Assembly (NCBI RefSeq): GCF_011378905.1 | Contig: NZ_WTPY01000026.1 | Span: forward strand, 1-64,000 | Source: Paraglaciecola sp. 20A4 | GTDB taxonomy: Bacteria > Pseudomonadota > Gammaproteobacteria > Enterobacterales > Alteromonadaceae | Direction of reading: 5' to 3' | DNA: 64,000 nucleotides | Part shown: piece after piece, positions 9,252 to 18,613 of the stretch | Layout: the number at the start of each line of letters is the position of its first letter | How positions within the stretch are numbered: position 1 is the first letter of the stretch | Program-made: the position numbers and the translations under genes | The notes under the pieces: generated by a model | Database searches by the model: none | What the model saw: only the letters and a program-made list of their open reading frames with translations | Told to the model about the DNA's origin: nothing

Positions 9252-9839
9252 CTAATCGGCTTGATATAAATTCGCGGTAACTTGACTGCTTTGATTCTGT
9301 TTCAATAATCGCCAATTTGACGGCACTAAATATTGCGCACTTTGCGTTTCACACTCAATATAAATCAGACCATTTTCGTTTAATAAACCTTGCTGTTGGA
9401 TTTGTTCTATAGCCCTTGGTAACAAATTTTTGTGAAATGGAGGGTCGAGAAAAATCAAATCAAATGAGTCGTTAAGTTGAGCCAAATAACGTAGCGAGTC
9501 ACCACAGATAACTTCGGCGCTCTGCGCTGACACATTTAAGTTGGCGAGATTACTGCGTAAGTTAGCCGCAACTTTTTTGTCCAATTCAATAAACGTCACA
9601 TGGTTGGCGTAGCGAGATAGCGCTTCAAACCCTAAACCACCACTTCCGGCGAATGCATCTAGGCAACGGCTATTTTGGGTATATGCCATAAGCCAATTAA
9701 ATAAAGTCTCTTTATTACGGTCTGTCGTGGGACGCAGTCCTTGTACGTCCATAACCGGTAATTTACGCCCACGCCACTGGCCGCTGATGATACGAATTGC
9801 GCCATTGGCGGCTTGAGTCTTTTTTACGTCTCGCTTCAT
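9252..9839 (-). CDS. rsmD: 16S rRNA (guanine966-N2)-methyltransferase RsmD
   Basis: Methylates G966 of 16S rRNA using S-adenosylmethionine. The Rossmann motif I DAFAGSGGLGFEALSR, the upstream LRPTTDRNKETLFNWL and the catalytic motif IV DPPF (LIFLDPPFHKNLL) are intact. Length 195 is typical. It diverges from ftsY with an 84-nt gap, the usual rsmD/ftsYEX arrangement in gammaproteobacteria. Confidence 0.96.
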   Translation of the reverse strand: MKRDVKKTQAANGAIRIISGQWRGRKLPVMDVQGLRPTTDRNKETLFNWLMAYTQNSRCLDAFAGSGGLGFEALSRYANHVTFIELDKKVAANLRSNLANLNVSAQSAEVICGDSLRYLAQLNDSFDLIFLDPPFHKNLLPRAIEQIQQQGLLNENGLIYIECETQSAQYLVPSNWRLLKQNQSSQVTANLYQAD

Positions 9840-9923
9840 TTATCTTAGAAATGTTATCATTGCTACAAACATACGTAAGTGTACTCAATTAACTCAACGA
9901 TTTTCCAAGGATTTCTAGTCAAT

Positions 9924-11312
9924 ATGTCCAAGTTTTTCGGTTGGCTCAAAAAAGACAAGCCCAAGTCAGAGCAGCAAGATCCCCCCAAGAGCGCACCAGA
10001 AGAAACCCAAGTCGAGAATCAATCGACCATAATCCAAGGTGCTCAGCATCAGGGAAATGAAGAGGGTACTGTTGTTCAAGATGTGGTTGCTACTGAGGTA
10101 GACACATCATCACCCCCCCATTCACCTGTCGAGGTGGAAATTGCACTAGATGAAGAAAATACACCTGAAGACAAAATGCGCAGCCTGGAGGTTAGCGAAA
10201 CCCCATTAGAGTTTGCGCAAGATACTGTTGCATTAATACCTGAGGATAAATCCCCAGCTCCTACCAATGATGCTCCTGAGCTTCAGAACGAAGCGATTCA
10301 GCCTGAGCCTGAAAAAAGCCAAGATAAACCGGCAAAAATAGGCTTGTTTGCCAAATTAAAACAAAGTCTGTCGCGCACGAAAGAAAGCTTGGGAAGTGGT
10401 CTTGTTGGTTTGTTTCGTGGCAAAGCCATTGACGATGAATTATTTGAAGAATTGGAAACGCAATTGCTCGTTGCCGATGTCGGAATCGATACCACCAGTA
10501 AAATTATTGCCAAGCTCACCGACGGCGCTAAGCGTAATCAATTGAAAGATGGTGATGCCCTATACCAGTTGCTTAAACAACAAATGAGTAATATTTTACA
10601 AGAAGTGAGCCAACCACTGGTGCCTCAAAGTGAAGATGGCCCGTTTGTTATCTTAATGGTAGGGGTCAATGGGGTCGGTAAAACGACCACAATAGGTAAA
10701 ATGGCGAAGCAATTTCAGGCACAAGGAAAAAAAGTAATGCTTGCTGCAGGTGATACTTTTAGAGCCGCAGCCGTCGAACAACTGCAAGTGTGGGGCGAAC
10801 GCAACAATATTCCGGTGATAGCACAAAAGACAGGCTCAGACAGTGCTTCGGTTATTTACGATGCGCTAGAATCTGCCAAAGCCCGTAATGTCGATGTACT
10901 TATTGCGGATACCGCTGGTCGCCTTCAGAATAAAGATCATTTGATGGAAGAACTTAAAAAAGTAGTGCGCGTGATGCGCAAGATCAATCCAGCTTCCCCA
11001 CATGAGATAATGCTAACGTTAGATGCTGCGACTGGCCAAAATGCAATAAGTCAAACTAAGCTATTCAACCAAGCGGTAGGCCTAACGGGTATCACCTTAA
11101 CTAAGCTTGATGGTACAGCTAAAGGCGGAGTCATTTTCGCACTAGCCGATCAGTTTAAAATTCCTATTCGTTATATCGGTGTGGGAGAAGGTATTGATGA
11201 CCTTCGTCCTTTTGTTAGTGATGAATTCGTCGAGGCCTTATTTTCTGAAAATAACACTGAAGCGAATACATCCAAAAGTATGGCCGTTGATAATAATCGG
11301 TTAAGCGAATAG
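9924..11312 (+). CDS. ftsY: Signal recognition particle receptor FtsY
   Basis: The SRP receptor GTPase that docks ribosome-SRP complexes at the inner membrane. An acidic, Glu/Pro-rich A domain of about 150 residues is followed by the N domain and the G domain. GTPase motifs: GVNGVGKTTTIGKMA (P-loop), DTFRAAAVEQL, DTAGR and TKLDGTAKGG. Start ATG 9924 gives MSKFFGWLKKDK, the usual amphipathic membrane-binding helix; the frame is open 45 nt further up. First gene of ftsY-ftsE-ftsX. Confidence 0.96.
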   Translation: MSKFFGWLKKDKPKSEQQDPPKSAPEETQVENQSTIIQGAQHQGNEEGTVVQDVVATEVDTSSPPHSPVEVEIALDEENTPEDKMRSLEVSETPLEFAQDTVALIPEDKSPAPTNDAPELQNEAIQPEPEKSQDKPAKIGLFAKLKQSLSRTKESLGSGLVGLFRGKAIDDELFEELETQLLVADVGIDTTSKIIAKLTDGAKRNQLKDGDALYQLLKQQMSNILQEVSQPLVPQSEDGPFVILMVGVNGVGKTTTIGKMAKQFQAQGKKVMLAAGDTFRAAAVEQLQVWGERNNIPVIAQKTGSDSASVIYDALESAKARNVDVLIADTAGRLQNKDHLMEELKKVVRVMRKINPASPHEIMLTLDAATGQNAISQTKLFNQAVGLTGITLTKLDGTAKGGVIFALADQFKIPIRYIGVGEGIDDLRPFVSDEFVEALFSENNTEANTSKSMAVDNNRLSE

Positions 11313-11319
11313 TTATCCT

Positions 11320-11994
11320 ATGATTAAATTTCAACAAGTCAGTAAAACCTATCCAGGTGGACAGCAAGCTCTGCGCAAGGTCGATTTTCATATCGAACCC
11401 GCAGAGATGGCATTCTTAACCGGTCACTCTGGCGCAGGGAAAAGCACCCTGTTGAAATTAATCAGCTTGATGGAACGCCCGACGGTAGGACGAGTTTTAA
11501 TTAATGGTCATGATTTAAATGAAATTAGTCGTCGACAGATAGCCTATATTCGTCGTGACATCGGCATGATATTTCAAAGTCATCAATTATTAATGGATAA
11601 AAGCGTGTTCGATAATGTCGCCCTCCCCTTAATAATCGAAGGATATTCTCACAAAGAAACCAGTAAGCGAGTCCATGCTGCTCTTGAAATGGTTGGCCTG
11701 CGGGATAAAGTTAAAAACCTGCCCATTATGCTATCGGGGGGTGAACAACAACGGGTGGGTATCGCTCGAGCTGTTGTTAACAAACCGCCATTACTTTTAG
11801 CTGATGAGCCTACCGGAAATTTAGATCCTAAGTTATCGATGGAAATCATCCGCTTATTTGAAGATTTCAACCAAGCTGGGGTATCTGTATTTATCGCTAC
11901 TCATGACCTTGGCTTAATCGCTCGAATGAAGTATCGCACTCTCACTTTAAAAAGTGGGCAAATGATCACTGATGGTCTATCACAAGATTTTTAA
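11320..11994 (+). CDS. ftsE: Cell division ATP-binding protein FtsE
   Basis: ABC ATPase of FtsEX, which activates septal peptidoglycan hydrolases. Walker A GHSGAGKST, Q-loop FQSHQLL, signature LSGGEQQR, Walker B LLADEPTGNLD and the H-loop ATHDLG are all present. Length 224 (E. coli 222). It begins 7 nt after ftsY. The AmiB amidase, a hydrolase controlled by this complex through EnvC in E. coli, is encoded elsewhere in this window (41521). Confidence 0.97.
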   Translation: MIKFQQVSKTYPGGQQALRKVDFHIEPAEMAFLTGHSGAGKSTLLKLISLMERPTVGRVLINGHDLNEISRRQIAYIRRDIGMIFQSHQLLMDKSVFDNVALPLIIEGYSHKETSKRVHAALEMVGLRDKVKNLPIMLSGGEQQRVGIARAVVNKPPLLLADEPTGNLDPKLSMEIIRLFEDFNQAGVSVFIATHDLGLIARMKYRTLTLKSGQMITDGLSQDF

Positions 11995-12057
11995 TCCAGT
12001 CCTAGCCTATACAGAGTCTTATAGCGCCGGTCGCACAATGGTAAGTGAGTTTGAAAA

Positions 12058-13038
12058 ATGAGTTTATTATTTAAGGGACGGGCTCAAGGCGCACAGCTAA
12101 GTCAAATCTCTGTCGTTCAGCGCATTCAAATGTTTTTTCTTAGTCATGTTCGTCAAGCCCTCGGTAGTTTAGGGGAAATGTGGCGAGCTGGAGCTGCCTC
12201 GCTCATGACTATAGGCGTTTTAGGCTTGAGCATTACATTGCCAAGCACTTTATATATTCTGCTAAAAAATGTGGAACAGGTCAGTTCGGGTTGGGAGCAA
12301 GCGTCAGAAATTTCATTGTTTCTAAAGACCGACGCATCCAAACAACATATTGATCAGTTACTCACGCGCATTAATTCATGGCCAGAGATAGCCAAGGTGA
12401 CTTATATCCCTGCAGATGACGCTCTAGAAGAGTTTAAGACACTTTCTGGCTTTGGGGATGCCATTGCCTATCTTGATAAGAACCCTTTGCCGTCGGTGGT
12501 ACTGGTGTCACCCAGCGAGAAATATTCGGGTCCGACAGCCGCGAGTCAACTGCTTGAAAAATTACGTAAAGAACGAGAAGTGGATATAGGAAAGCTTGAT
12601 GTCCAATGGTTAAAGCGCCTAGACGCTATGCTCACGGTAGCCAAAGAATTAGTGACCGTTATTGCGCTGTTATTATTTCTGGCGGTGGTATTGATTATTG
12701 GCAACACAATACGGTTGAATATTTTAAGCAAGAAAGATGAAATTTTGGTTATGAAACTTGTCGGAGCAACAGACGCATTTATTCAAAGGCCATTTATGTA
12801 TACAGGCTTTTGGTATGGCTTACTTGGTGGCTTACTCGCCTGGTTCGCAGTTATCTGCTTGCTATGGTGGATGAGCGCCAGTGTGACAGCGGTAAGTGAG
12901 TTGTATCAAAAGCAGTTCAATTTAACCGGCGTCGATTTCAACACCTTGCTGATAATGCTTTCTACGTCGGTGTTGTTAGGGTTAGCAGGGTCCATTATAT
13001 CGGTTAAGCGTCATGTGAGCGCCATTGAACCTAAGTAA
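12058..13038 (+). CDS. ftsX: Cell division protein FtsX
   Basis: Integral membrane partner of FtsE. A cytoplasmic N-terminus is followed by a first membrane segment near residues 44-68, a periplasmic domain of about 120 residues (EISLFLKTDAS... onward), and three C-terminal membrane segments. The motif LVGATDAFIQRPFMYTG before the last helices is typical of FtsX. Length 326. GTAAGTGAG precedes the ATG. The 63-nt gap after ftsE has no terminator. Confidence 0.95.
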   Translation: MSLLFKGRAQGAQLSQISVVQRIQMFFLSHVRQALGSLGEMWRAGAASLMTIGVLGLSITLPSTLYILLKNVEQVSSGWEQASEISLFLKTDASKQHIDQLLTRINSWPEIAKVTYIPADDALEEFKTLSGFGDAIAYLDKNPLPSVVLVSPSEKYSGPTAASQLLEKLRKEREVDIGKLDVQWLKRLDAMLTVAKELVTVIALLLFLAVVLIIGNTIRLNILSKKDEILVMKLVGATDAFIQRPFMYTGFWYGLLGGLLAWFAVICLLWWMSASVTAVSELYQKQFNLTGVDFNTLLIMLSTSVLLGLAGSIISVKRHVSAIEPK

Positions 13039-13051
13039 CATAATTAAGTTT

Positions 13052-13077
13052 GCTGGGGCGAATCCCCCCCCCCCAGC
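13052..13077 (+). terminator. Hairpin with C11 tract after ftsX
   Basis: GCTGGGG (13052-13058) pairs with CCCCAGC (13071-13077), the loop side being part of a run of eleven C (13064-13074), followed by GTTATTAAATTTA. It lies between the convergent ftsX and EAL-HDOD genes. The U tract is weak. Confidence 0.5.
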
Positions 13078-13103
13078 GTTATTAAATTTAGTCGTACCAA
13101 CCA

Positions 13104-14345
13104 CTAAGGCTGTGTCTCAGGAAAATGGGCAGACACAGACTGACGTAAACCATTGCCCCAAACAATCGCTTGGTTAAACATACTGTGCAGGCGTTTTTGG
13201 TCAATTTTTAGTAATCCTGCTATCCGGATAACCTTCAACCAGTTCGCGCTTTCAAACGCTCTCGCTAAAACTAAATAAATAGACAAATCGTTTTGTCCAC
13301 CACTTAGCGCAAACTTCACCTCATCATCAATGGGTAATTGATTCAGCAGCGTGTCCATTTGCTGATCAAGAACGGCGTCAAGCAATGAAAATAAACCAAC
13401 CAAAAAACCTACCGGTGGATTGTCACCTTTTTTTGCTTCACAGGCGACTAAATCACAAAATTTGGCTCTAACAAGAGATAAATGTAATAGCTCGACGGGC
13501 TTGTCATCATTTAAATTTGCCAATGCCAACAGCGCAACAAACTTCTTTAACTCCACTTCACCCATATAAGTAATAGCATGACGTAACGAAGTAATTTTAT
13601 AACGTTTATTCACCATTGGATTATTTACGAACCGCAGCAGCATGTATGATAAACCAACATCGTGCTCAATAACTGAATTGACCCGTTCAATATCGAACGT
13701 TTCACTTGAACTGGCGCCCATCAATTCGATTAAGGTTAATTTAGAGGTGGGTAAGTTTTGCTGTTTTATCGCCTCAGGTTTAGCGAAAAAGTATCCTTGA
13801 AAATAATCGAAGCCCATATCCCGATAAACCTCGAAGTCTTGTTGGGTATCAATTTGCTCTGCTACGAGTTTTACATTGGCATCCAGCAATCGAGGCATGC
13901 TTCTCGCTACACCATCGTAATCACTTTGCATCACATTGACTTTAACAATATCCACAAATGGTAAAAATTCATTCCATTTAGGATCGAGATTATGGTCGTC
14001 TAGGGCGATTGTAAAGCCAGAATTCTTAACCTGACGGCACACGTCCAACAACGTATCGTGGGGCAATAAAGCATCTGATAACTCAACCACAACGTTTGAA
14101 GGGTCTAAAACAGAGGGAAGACCTTTAACCAAGGTTTCCTTCTGAAAATTAATAAATGACTTCTTGTTACACGAAATATCATCTAAGCCCAATGTAAGAT
14201 AGTGCTTAGCGATTAAGCTTTCAGTACGTTCATCTCTTACTTCGTCTGGATAACAGTTATTTTTGCCATCGCGAAATAGTAATTCATAGGCAAACACATC
14301 ACGTTGACGATCTAAAATAGGCTGGCGAGCAATAAAGGCGAACAT
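13104..14345 (-). CDS. EAL-HDOD (YuxH-like) signalling protein, degenerate EAL
   Basis: A 413-residue cytosolic protein with an EAL domain (about 1-200) and a HDOD domain (about 205-395). It begins FIARQPILDRQRDVFAYELLFR, typical of the YuxH group. The phosphodiesterase motifs are eroded: ELSD in place of ELTE, DDHN in place of DDFG, KVNV in place of KID, AEQIDT in place of AEGVE. It is therefore unlikely to hydrolyse c-di-GMP and more likely binds it or acts by protein contacts. It is a single gene between ftsX and rpoH with its own promoter region. Confidence 0.88.
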   Translation of the reverse strand: MFAFIARQPILDRQRDVFAYELLFRDGKNNCYPDEVRDERTESLIAKHYLTLGLDDISCNKKSFINFQKETLVKGLPSVLDPSNVVVELSDALLPHDTLLDVCRQVKNSGFTIALDDHNLDPKWNEFLPFVDIVKVNVMQSDYDGVARSMPRLLDANVKLVAEQIDTQQDFEVYRDMGFDYFQGYFFAKPEAIKQQNLPTSKLTLIELMGASSSETFDIERVNSVIEHDVGLSYMLLRFVNNPMVNKRYKITSLRHAITYMGEVELKKFVALLALANLNDDKPVELLHLSLVRAKFCDLVACEAKKGDNPPVGFLVGLFSLLDAVLDQQMDTLLNQLPIDDEVKFALSGGQNDLSIYLVLARAFESANWLKVIRIAGLLKIDQKRLHSMFNQAIVWGNGLRQSVSAHFPETQP

Positions 14346-14883
14346 TTACATCCCTTTGAAATCATTTTATTTAAACTATTAAACCTAAAAATATAGCACT
14401 TGAGCGGTGCTTACGAACTGAAAATGGCCCGAGCTATACCATCGTTTAATTTTCAAACAAAGTGCAGACTAGCAGACTAATTTAGACTTTGTAAATGATG
14501 CCCACTGTTGTTTTTACATCTATAAAACAACATGGATCAATTTATAAGGCAAAACGTTATGAAGTACCATCATATGTAATAGGATATTAATATTGCTAAG
14601 ATAGTGCTTGCGAACATTAGCTTCTGTTATTATGGTGGCATCATTCGTTGTTCGATATATTTAAAATAGATTGAACAGGCCCCAAATGTAGCGCTTTAAT
14701 AACTTTTCAATTGATCTTGATCATTTAAATATTATTTTCGTATATTATCGTACCAATATATTGACCGCTACATGAAATTTTTTCGTCTTTGAGTGGTCTA
14801 TTACAGCAAGCTAAACTCAAAGCAGTTCTTGGATGGCAGAGTCATTGCATAGATCCTAGGACACATTGTTACACGAGGTGATT
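14346..14883 (+). promoter_or_regulatory. Regulatory region upstream of rpoH
   Basis: A 538-nt AT-rich gap serves the divergent EAL-HDOD gene and rpoH. A sigma70-like promoter reads TTGATC (14717-14722), 18 nt, TATATT (14741-14746) toward rpoH. In the presumed leader, CTTTGAGT (14787-14794) is complementary to ACTCAAAG (14815-14822), with a 20-nt loop. The ribosome site GAGGTG lies just before ATG 14884. I see no convincing gene in the gap. Confidence 0.5.
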
Positions 14884-15735
14884 ATGACAACAGATATGCG
14901 TGCATTAACGTTAACCGTTCCACAGACCGGTAGCATCGAAACTTACGTTCAGGCCGTTAGCAGTATTAATATGCTTACCGCCGAGGAAGAACGTGGTCTA
15001 GCAGAACGTTTACAACAGGACGACGACTTATTAGCAGCAAGAAAGCTAATCATGTCGCACCTACGTTTTGTGGTGCATATTGCTAGATCTTATTCAGGTT
15101 ATGGCCTTCCTCAAGCAGATTTAATCCAGGAAGGTAATATTGGCCTTATGAAAGCGGTAAGACGCTTCGACCCCACTGTAGGCGTGAGATTGGTTTCTTT
15201 CGCAGTACATTGGATCAAAGCAGAAATTCATGAGTTCGTTCTACGTAACTGGCGTATCGTGAAGGTTGCAACAACTAAGGCGCAACGTAAGCTTTTCTTC
15301 AACTTGCGTAAAAATAAAAAACGCTTAGGTTGGTTTACCCATGCAGAAGTGCAAAATGTGGCAAGCGTTTTAGGGGTAAGTGAAAAAGAAGTATTACAGA
15401 TGGAAGCTCGTATGAGCAGTCATGATCAGTCTTTTGATTTATCAGCTGATGACGACGAAAGCGGCAGCTTTGCTCCGGTGCAATTCTTAGAGGATAAGAG
15501 TGCAGACGTTGAAACCGACGTGGTTAATGCTGATTGGGATGCGCTTGCTTCACAAAAATTGTATTCGGCCATCAAGACTCTTGACGAACGTAGCCAGCAC
15601 ATCATTCAGACCCGTTGGTTAAGTGATGACAAGACGACGCTGCAAGATTTAGCGGATAAGTACCAAGTTTCTGCGGAGCGTGTTCGTCAAATAGAAAAAA
15701 ATGCTATGAAAAAATTACAGAGTGCAATGGTATAA
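14884..15735 (+). CDS. rpoH: RNA polymerase sigma factor RpoH (sigma-32)
   Basis: Heat-shock sigma factor. Region 2 reads [38 protein letters not shown]; the RpoH box [10 protein letters not shown] lies at residues 130-140; region 4 ends in [19 protein letters not shown]. Close to E. coli RpoH throughout. The frame extends upstream to a TTG at 14866, but ATG 14884 gives [10 protein letters not shown], matching the family start. As in E. coli it lies downstream of ftsYEX, here with an inserted minus-strand gene. Confidence 0.97.
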   Translation: MTTDMRALTLTVPQTGSIETYVQAVSSINMLTAEEERGLAERLQQDDDLLAARKLIMSHLRFVVHIARSYSGYGLPQADLIQEGNIGLMKAVRRFDPTVGVRLVSFAVHWIKAEIHEFVLRNWRIVKVATTKAQRKLFFNLRKNKKRLGWFTHAEVQNVASVLGVSEKEVLQMEARMSSHDQSFDLSADDDESGSFAPVQFLEDKSADVETDVVNADWDALASQKLYSAIKTLDERSQHIIQTRWLSDDKTTLQDLADKYQVSAERVRQIEKNAMKKLQSAMV

Positions 15736-15751
15736 CTCGGTAATTTAGAAC

Positions 15752-15780
15752 AAAAAAGCGCGTTTATAACGCGCTTTTTT
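15752..15780 (+). terminator. Rho-independent terminator after rpoH
   Basis: AAAAAAGCGCGTT (15752-15764) pairs with AACGCGCTTTTTT (15768-15780) around a 3-nt loop. A strong hairpin with U tract 16 nt after the rpoH stop, usable on both strands (yiiD converges from the right). Confidence 0.88.
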
Positions 15781-15843
15781 ATTGTCTGAAACTGGCTAGA
15801 AGGCAAGTTTTACTTTATTTAAGAATGGATGAAAAATCATCTC

Positions 15844-16767
15844 TTACGCAATATCATCCTGTATTTCTGGCTCTGCCGGTAAAATCCAATAGACACCACT
15901 AAATTCGGCTACGGCAGTGTCGCCATCTAGAATATCCACCTTAAGCTTAATCTGACATTTCTTATCTTTGGACAATCCATCAAATTTACCATTTAGGCTT
16001 TCTATATGACACAAGGCTCTAGGTTGCATGGTGATAGGCTTATGGTAATGAATGTTGCCATCACCCAATACAATTTCCCCCATTAAGTTCTTTTCTTTGA
16101 GCTGTAAAAAAATCATTCCCCAACCAGTTAAGGTTGCCAGTGAAAAAATGCTGCCAGCAAACATCGTCCCATGAAGATTAATATTTTTGTTTAACGAGGC
16201 TCGATTCTCTAAAGTTTTACCCGAATATTGGTAGAGTTTAATGCCCATTTGCTCACTAATAGGTATCGAATCATGCCAAGTATCTTGAAGCTCTTTACAC
16301 CACTTGGGATGCAGCAAAATAGTATTATGCTCCAGCAGGCGCTTTACCATTTGTTGACGTTTTAGTTTACCTAATTCAGCGGATGCTTCTTTCTCGACTT
16401 CAAAACCACAGCTTTCAAAGAAGGGGGTAGACAACTCTCGACTGTTTGTCACCATACGTACGGCACCTTCTTGACGCGCCACAGCCTCCAGAGAAGACAT
16501 AATCATTTTTGCTAAGCCTCTGCCTTGGGCTTCATTTGCTACGGCAATATGACGGATCTGTGCTTCTTCTGAGTTGTTCATATGAACACGACCAATGGCG
16601 ATCACTTCGCCTTTATTGTTACGGATCATGCGATGTTCACTGACCTGTTCGTACTCATCTTTCTCTGAGCCTTGAGGATAGTTCCAAGGCTTACGAAGCA
16701 TTTCCCAACGAAAATCGAAGTAAACGTCAAAATCGGCTTCAGTTTCAGGGGTTTCAATTTTATACAT
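15844..16767 (-). CDS. yiiD: GNAT acetyltransferase-thioesterase fusion, YiiD family
   Basis: A two-domain protein: an N-terminal GNAT domain (residues 1-145; acetyl-CoA loop IAVANEAQGRGLAKMI) and a C-terminal hot-dog, thioesterase-like domain (about 150-300; NLHGTMFAGSIFSLATLTGWG). The architecture and the position next to dtd match E. coli YiiD, which has been linked to initiation of fatty acid synthesis. Length 307 versus about 329 in E. coli. Likely last gene of pip-dtd-yiiD. Confidence 0.88.
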   Translation of the reverse strand: MYKIETPETEADFDVYFDFRWEMLRKPWNYPQGSEKDEYEQVSEHRMIRNNKGEVIAIGRVHMNNSEEAQIRHIAVANEAQGRGLAKMIMSSLEAVARQEGAVRMVTNSRELSTPFFESCGFEVEKEASAELGKLKRQQMVKRLLEHNTILLHPKWCKELQDTWHDSIPISEQMGIKLYQYSGKTLENRASLNKNINLHGTMFAGSIFSLATLTGWGMIFLQLKEKNLMGEIVLGDGNIHYHKPITMQPRALCHIESLNGKFDGLSKDKKCQIKLKVDILDGDTAVAEFSGVYWILPAEPEIQDDIA

Positions 16768-16868
16768 TACGATGCATTTATCCTTGTGGAAATATCGCTA
16801 ACCTGCGGCCATAGTAATTCAGCCAGCACACCATTAAATATCATTACCAGCTCTTGAGCAAATTGCGA

Positions 16869-17306
16869 TTAGACCTGCAAACTAAAAGTAACGGGACCAT
16901 CATTTATCAAACTAACTTGCATATTAGCGCCAAACTCACCAGTTTGGCAGGATACTTCACTGCATTCGCCTAATTTTACAAAATAATTATAAAGTGTTTC
17001 ACCCAACGCTGGGGATGCCCCTTGGGAAAAACCAGGCCGATTGCCTTTATTCGTTTGTGCCACCAAAGTGAACTGGGATACCACTAATAGCCCCCCGCTA
17101 ACTTGCTTGAGATTAAGGTTCATTTTACCGTCTTGATCATTGAAAATCCGATAATTCAACACCCGTTCAAACAATTTTTTTGCTTTCGTTTCGTCGTCAT
17201 CTTTTTCAACACCAAGGAGTAGCAATATACCCTTATCAATTTTTCCTACCACCTCGGTGTCGATCATCACCTTCGCTTCAGCGACCCGTTGTATCAAGCC
17301 AATCAT
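16869..17306 (-). CDS. dtd: D-aminoacyl-tRNA deacylase Dtd
   Basis: Removes D-amino acids wrongly attached to tRNA. The two catalytic motifs are present: SQFTLVA (around residue 77) and the Gly-cisPro segment near the C-terminus in NDGPVTF. Length 145 equals E. coli. The ATG overlaps the pip stop by 4 nt, so translation is probably coupled. The fidelity role fits its conserved neighbour yiiD. Confidence 0.97.
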   Translation of the reverse strand: MIGLIQRVAEAKVMIDTEVVGKIDKGILLLLGVEKDDDETKAKKLFERVLNYRIFNDQDGKMNLNLKQVSGGLLVVSQFTLVAQTNKGNRPGFSQGASPALGETLYNYFVKLGECSEVSCQTGEFGANMQVSLINDGPVTFSLQV

Positions 17307-18271
17307 TCATTTTCCTTGATAAAATTCGCCATGGCGTTGGCAGCCAAACACAGCGCCGCACTTATCTTTGGCTCATTCGCGCTGTGACCAGACTCTGGAA
17401 CGATAGTTAACTGACTGGCAGGCCATGCCTGATTAAGTGCATAGGCCCCTTGTATTTTACATACACAATCGTATCGACCATGAATAATAGTAGCTGGTAT
17501 GTGGTTGATTTTATGAATATTATCTAAAATGTAATTCGGCTCAATAAAACACTGGTGTTTAATATAATGGCATTCTAAAACCGCCAAGCTAATACCGCGA
17601 TGCACATTAGGAACCAGTTCATCATCTTGCATTTTACAATGCAGACGACTAATTCTCGCTTCCCAAAGACACCACGCTTTAATTGCCGCCATTTTATGAA
17701 CCTCGTCGCTACCCGTGAAAAGGTCGTAATACCCATCCACCAGCGCATCAGTGGTTAAGGCACCGTCTGCGGGCTGAGTAAATTCTTCATAGTAATCAGG
17801 GAATAGCTGCGCAGCGCCACCCTTGTTATCGAGGTACCAATCAAAATCCTCACGACGAGCCAAAAAGCTGCCTCTAAGCACTAAGCCCTTTACCGTTTCA
17901 GGATGATCGATTGCAGCTAACAGCGCTAAAGTTGCCCCCCAAGAACCGCCAAAAAGGACCCACTGCTGAACTCCCAAATACTCTCTTATCTGGTTGATGT
18001 CTCTCAGTAAATCTTGGGTGGTATTACTCTCTATACTACCAAATGGCGTTGATTGACCGCTGCCCCTTTGGTCAAAGCCAATGATCCAATACTTCTGAGG
18101 ATCGAAAAAACGCCTATAATGGCTAAAAAGTCCTGCTCCCGGACCTCCATGTAAAAACAGCACAGGTATCCCTTTAGGATTGCCGCACTGCTCTATATAT
18201 AACGAATGACCGTTATCCACGGGTAACATCTCGCTAGAAAAAGGCTTAATTGCAGGATAGAGCTCACTCAT
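17303..18271 (-). CDS. pip: Proline iminopeptidase
   Basis: An alpha/beta-hydrolase of peptidase family S33 that releases N-terminal proline. Oxyanion segment [20 protein letters not shown] and the nucleophile elbow [10 protein letters not shown] are intact; the catalytic Asp and His lie in HGRYDCVC and [10 protein letters not shown]. The frame is open to a TTG at 18313; ATG 18269-18271 ([11 protein letters not shown]) matches the family start, giving 322 residues. No strong ribosome site is seen, so the start is moderately sure. Confidence 0.93.
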   Translation of the reverse strand: MSELYPAIKPFSSEMLPVDNGHSLYIEQCGNPKGIPVLFLHGGPGAGLFSHYRRFFDPQKYWIIGFDQRGSGQSTPFGSIESNTTQDLLRDINQIREYLGVQQWVLFGGSWGATLALLAAIDHPETVKGLVLRGSFLARREDFDWYLDNKGGAAQLFPDYYEEFTQPADGALTTDALVDGYYDLFTGSDEVHKMAAIKAWCLWEARISRLHCKMQDDELVPNVHRGISLAVLECHYIKHQCFIEPNYILDNIHKINHIPATIIHGRYDCVCKIQGAYALNQAWPASQLTIVPESGHSANEPKISAALCLAANAMANFIKENE

Positions 18272-18365
18272 AAGAACCACCACTTTGACATTGTTTCTTC
18301 CACCCGATTGCAATAATTTGATAAAGTGTAACTACAATAATGAATTAATAACTTAGGGGCAACAG

Positions 18366-18593
18366 ATGGCAGGACAAGGTTCAGGCGGAAATGTAATTGC
18401 AGCAATATGTAACCTATTCATTCCAGGATTAGGACAGTTGGTCCAAGGACGTATTTTAGCTGCATTGATTTTTTTCGTTTTAGTGTGGACAAACTACGCT
18501 TTAGCAGCCACCGGCATTTTATTTTTTATGGCGGTTTTCGGTTTTATATTTCAAGTATGGTCAATTATCGATGCGGCAAAATACCGCGGATAA
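18366..18593 (+). CDS. Small TM2-like membrane protein
   Basis: A 75-residue protein with a glycine-rich N-terminus (MAGQGSGGN) and two hydrophobic segments (about 28-48 and 48-66). The motif NLFIPGLGQLVQGR resembles TM2-type small membrane proteins. AGGGG lies 7 nt upstream of the ATG. It ends 20 nt before the DUF2959 lipoprotein and is probably co-transcribed. Function unknown. Confidence 0.75.
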   Translation: MAGQGSGGNVIAAICNLFIPGLGQLVQGRILAALIFFVLVWTNYALAATGILFFMAVFGFIFQVWSIIDAAKYRG

Positions 18594-18613
18594 AAATTTC
18601 AAAAGAGGATTTC

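Noticed and set aside
13064-13074. C11 run as a phase-variation switch
   Set aside because: It lies 25 nt after the ftsX stop within a terminator hairpin, so slippage would not change a protein. It may be a sequencing weak point.
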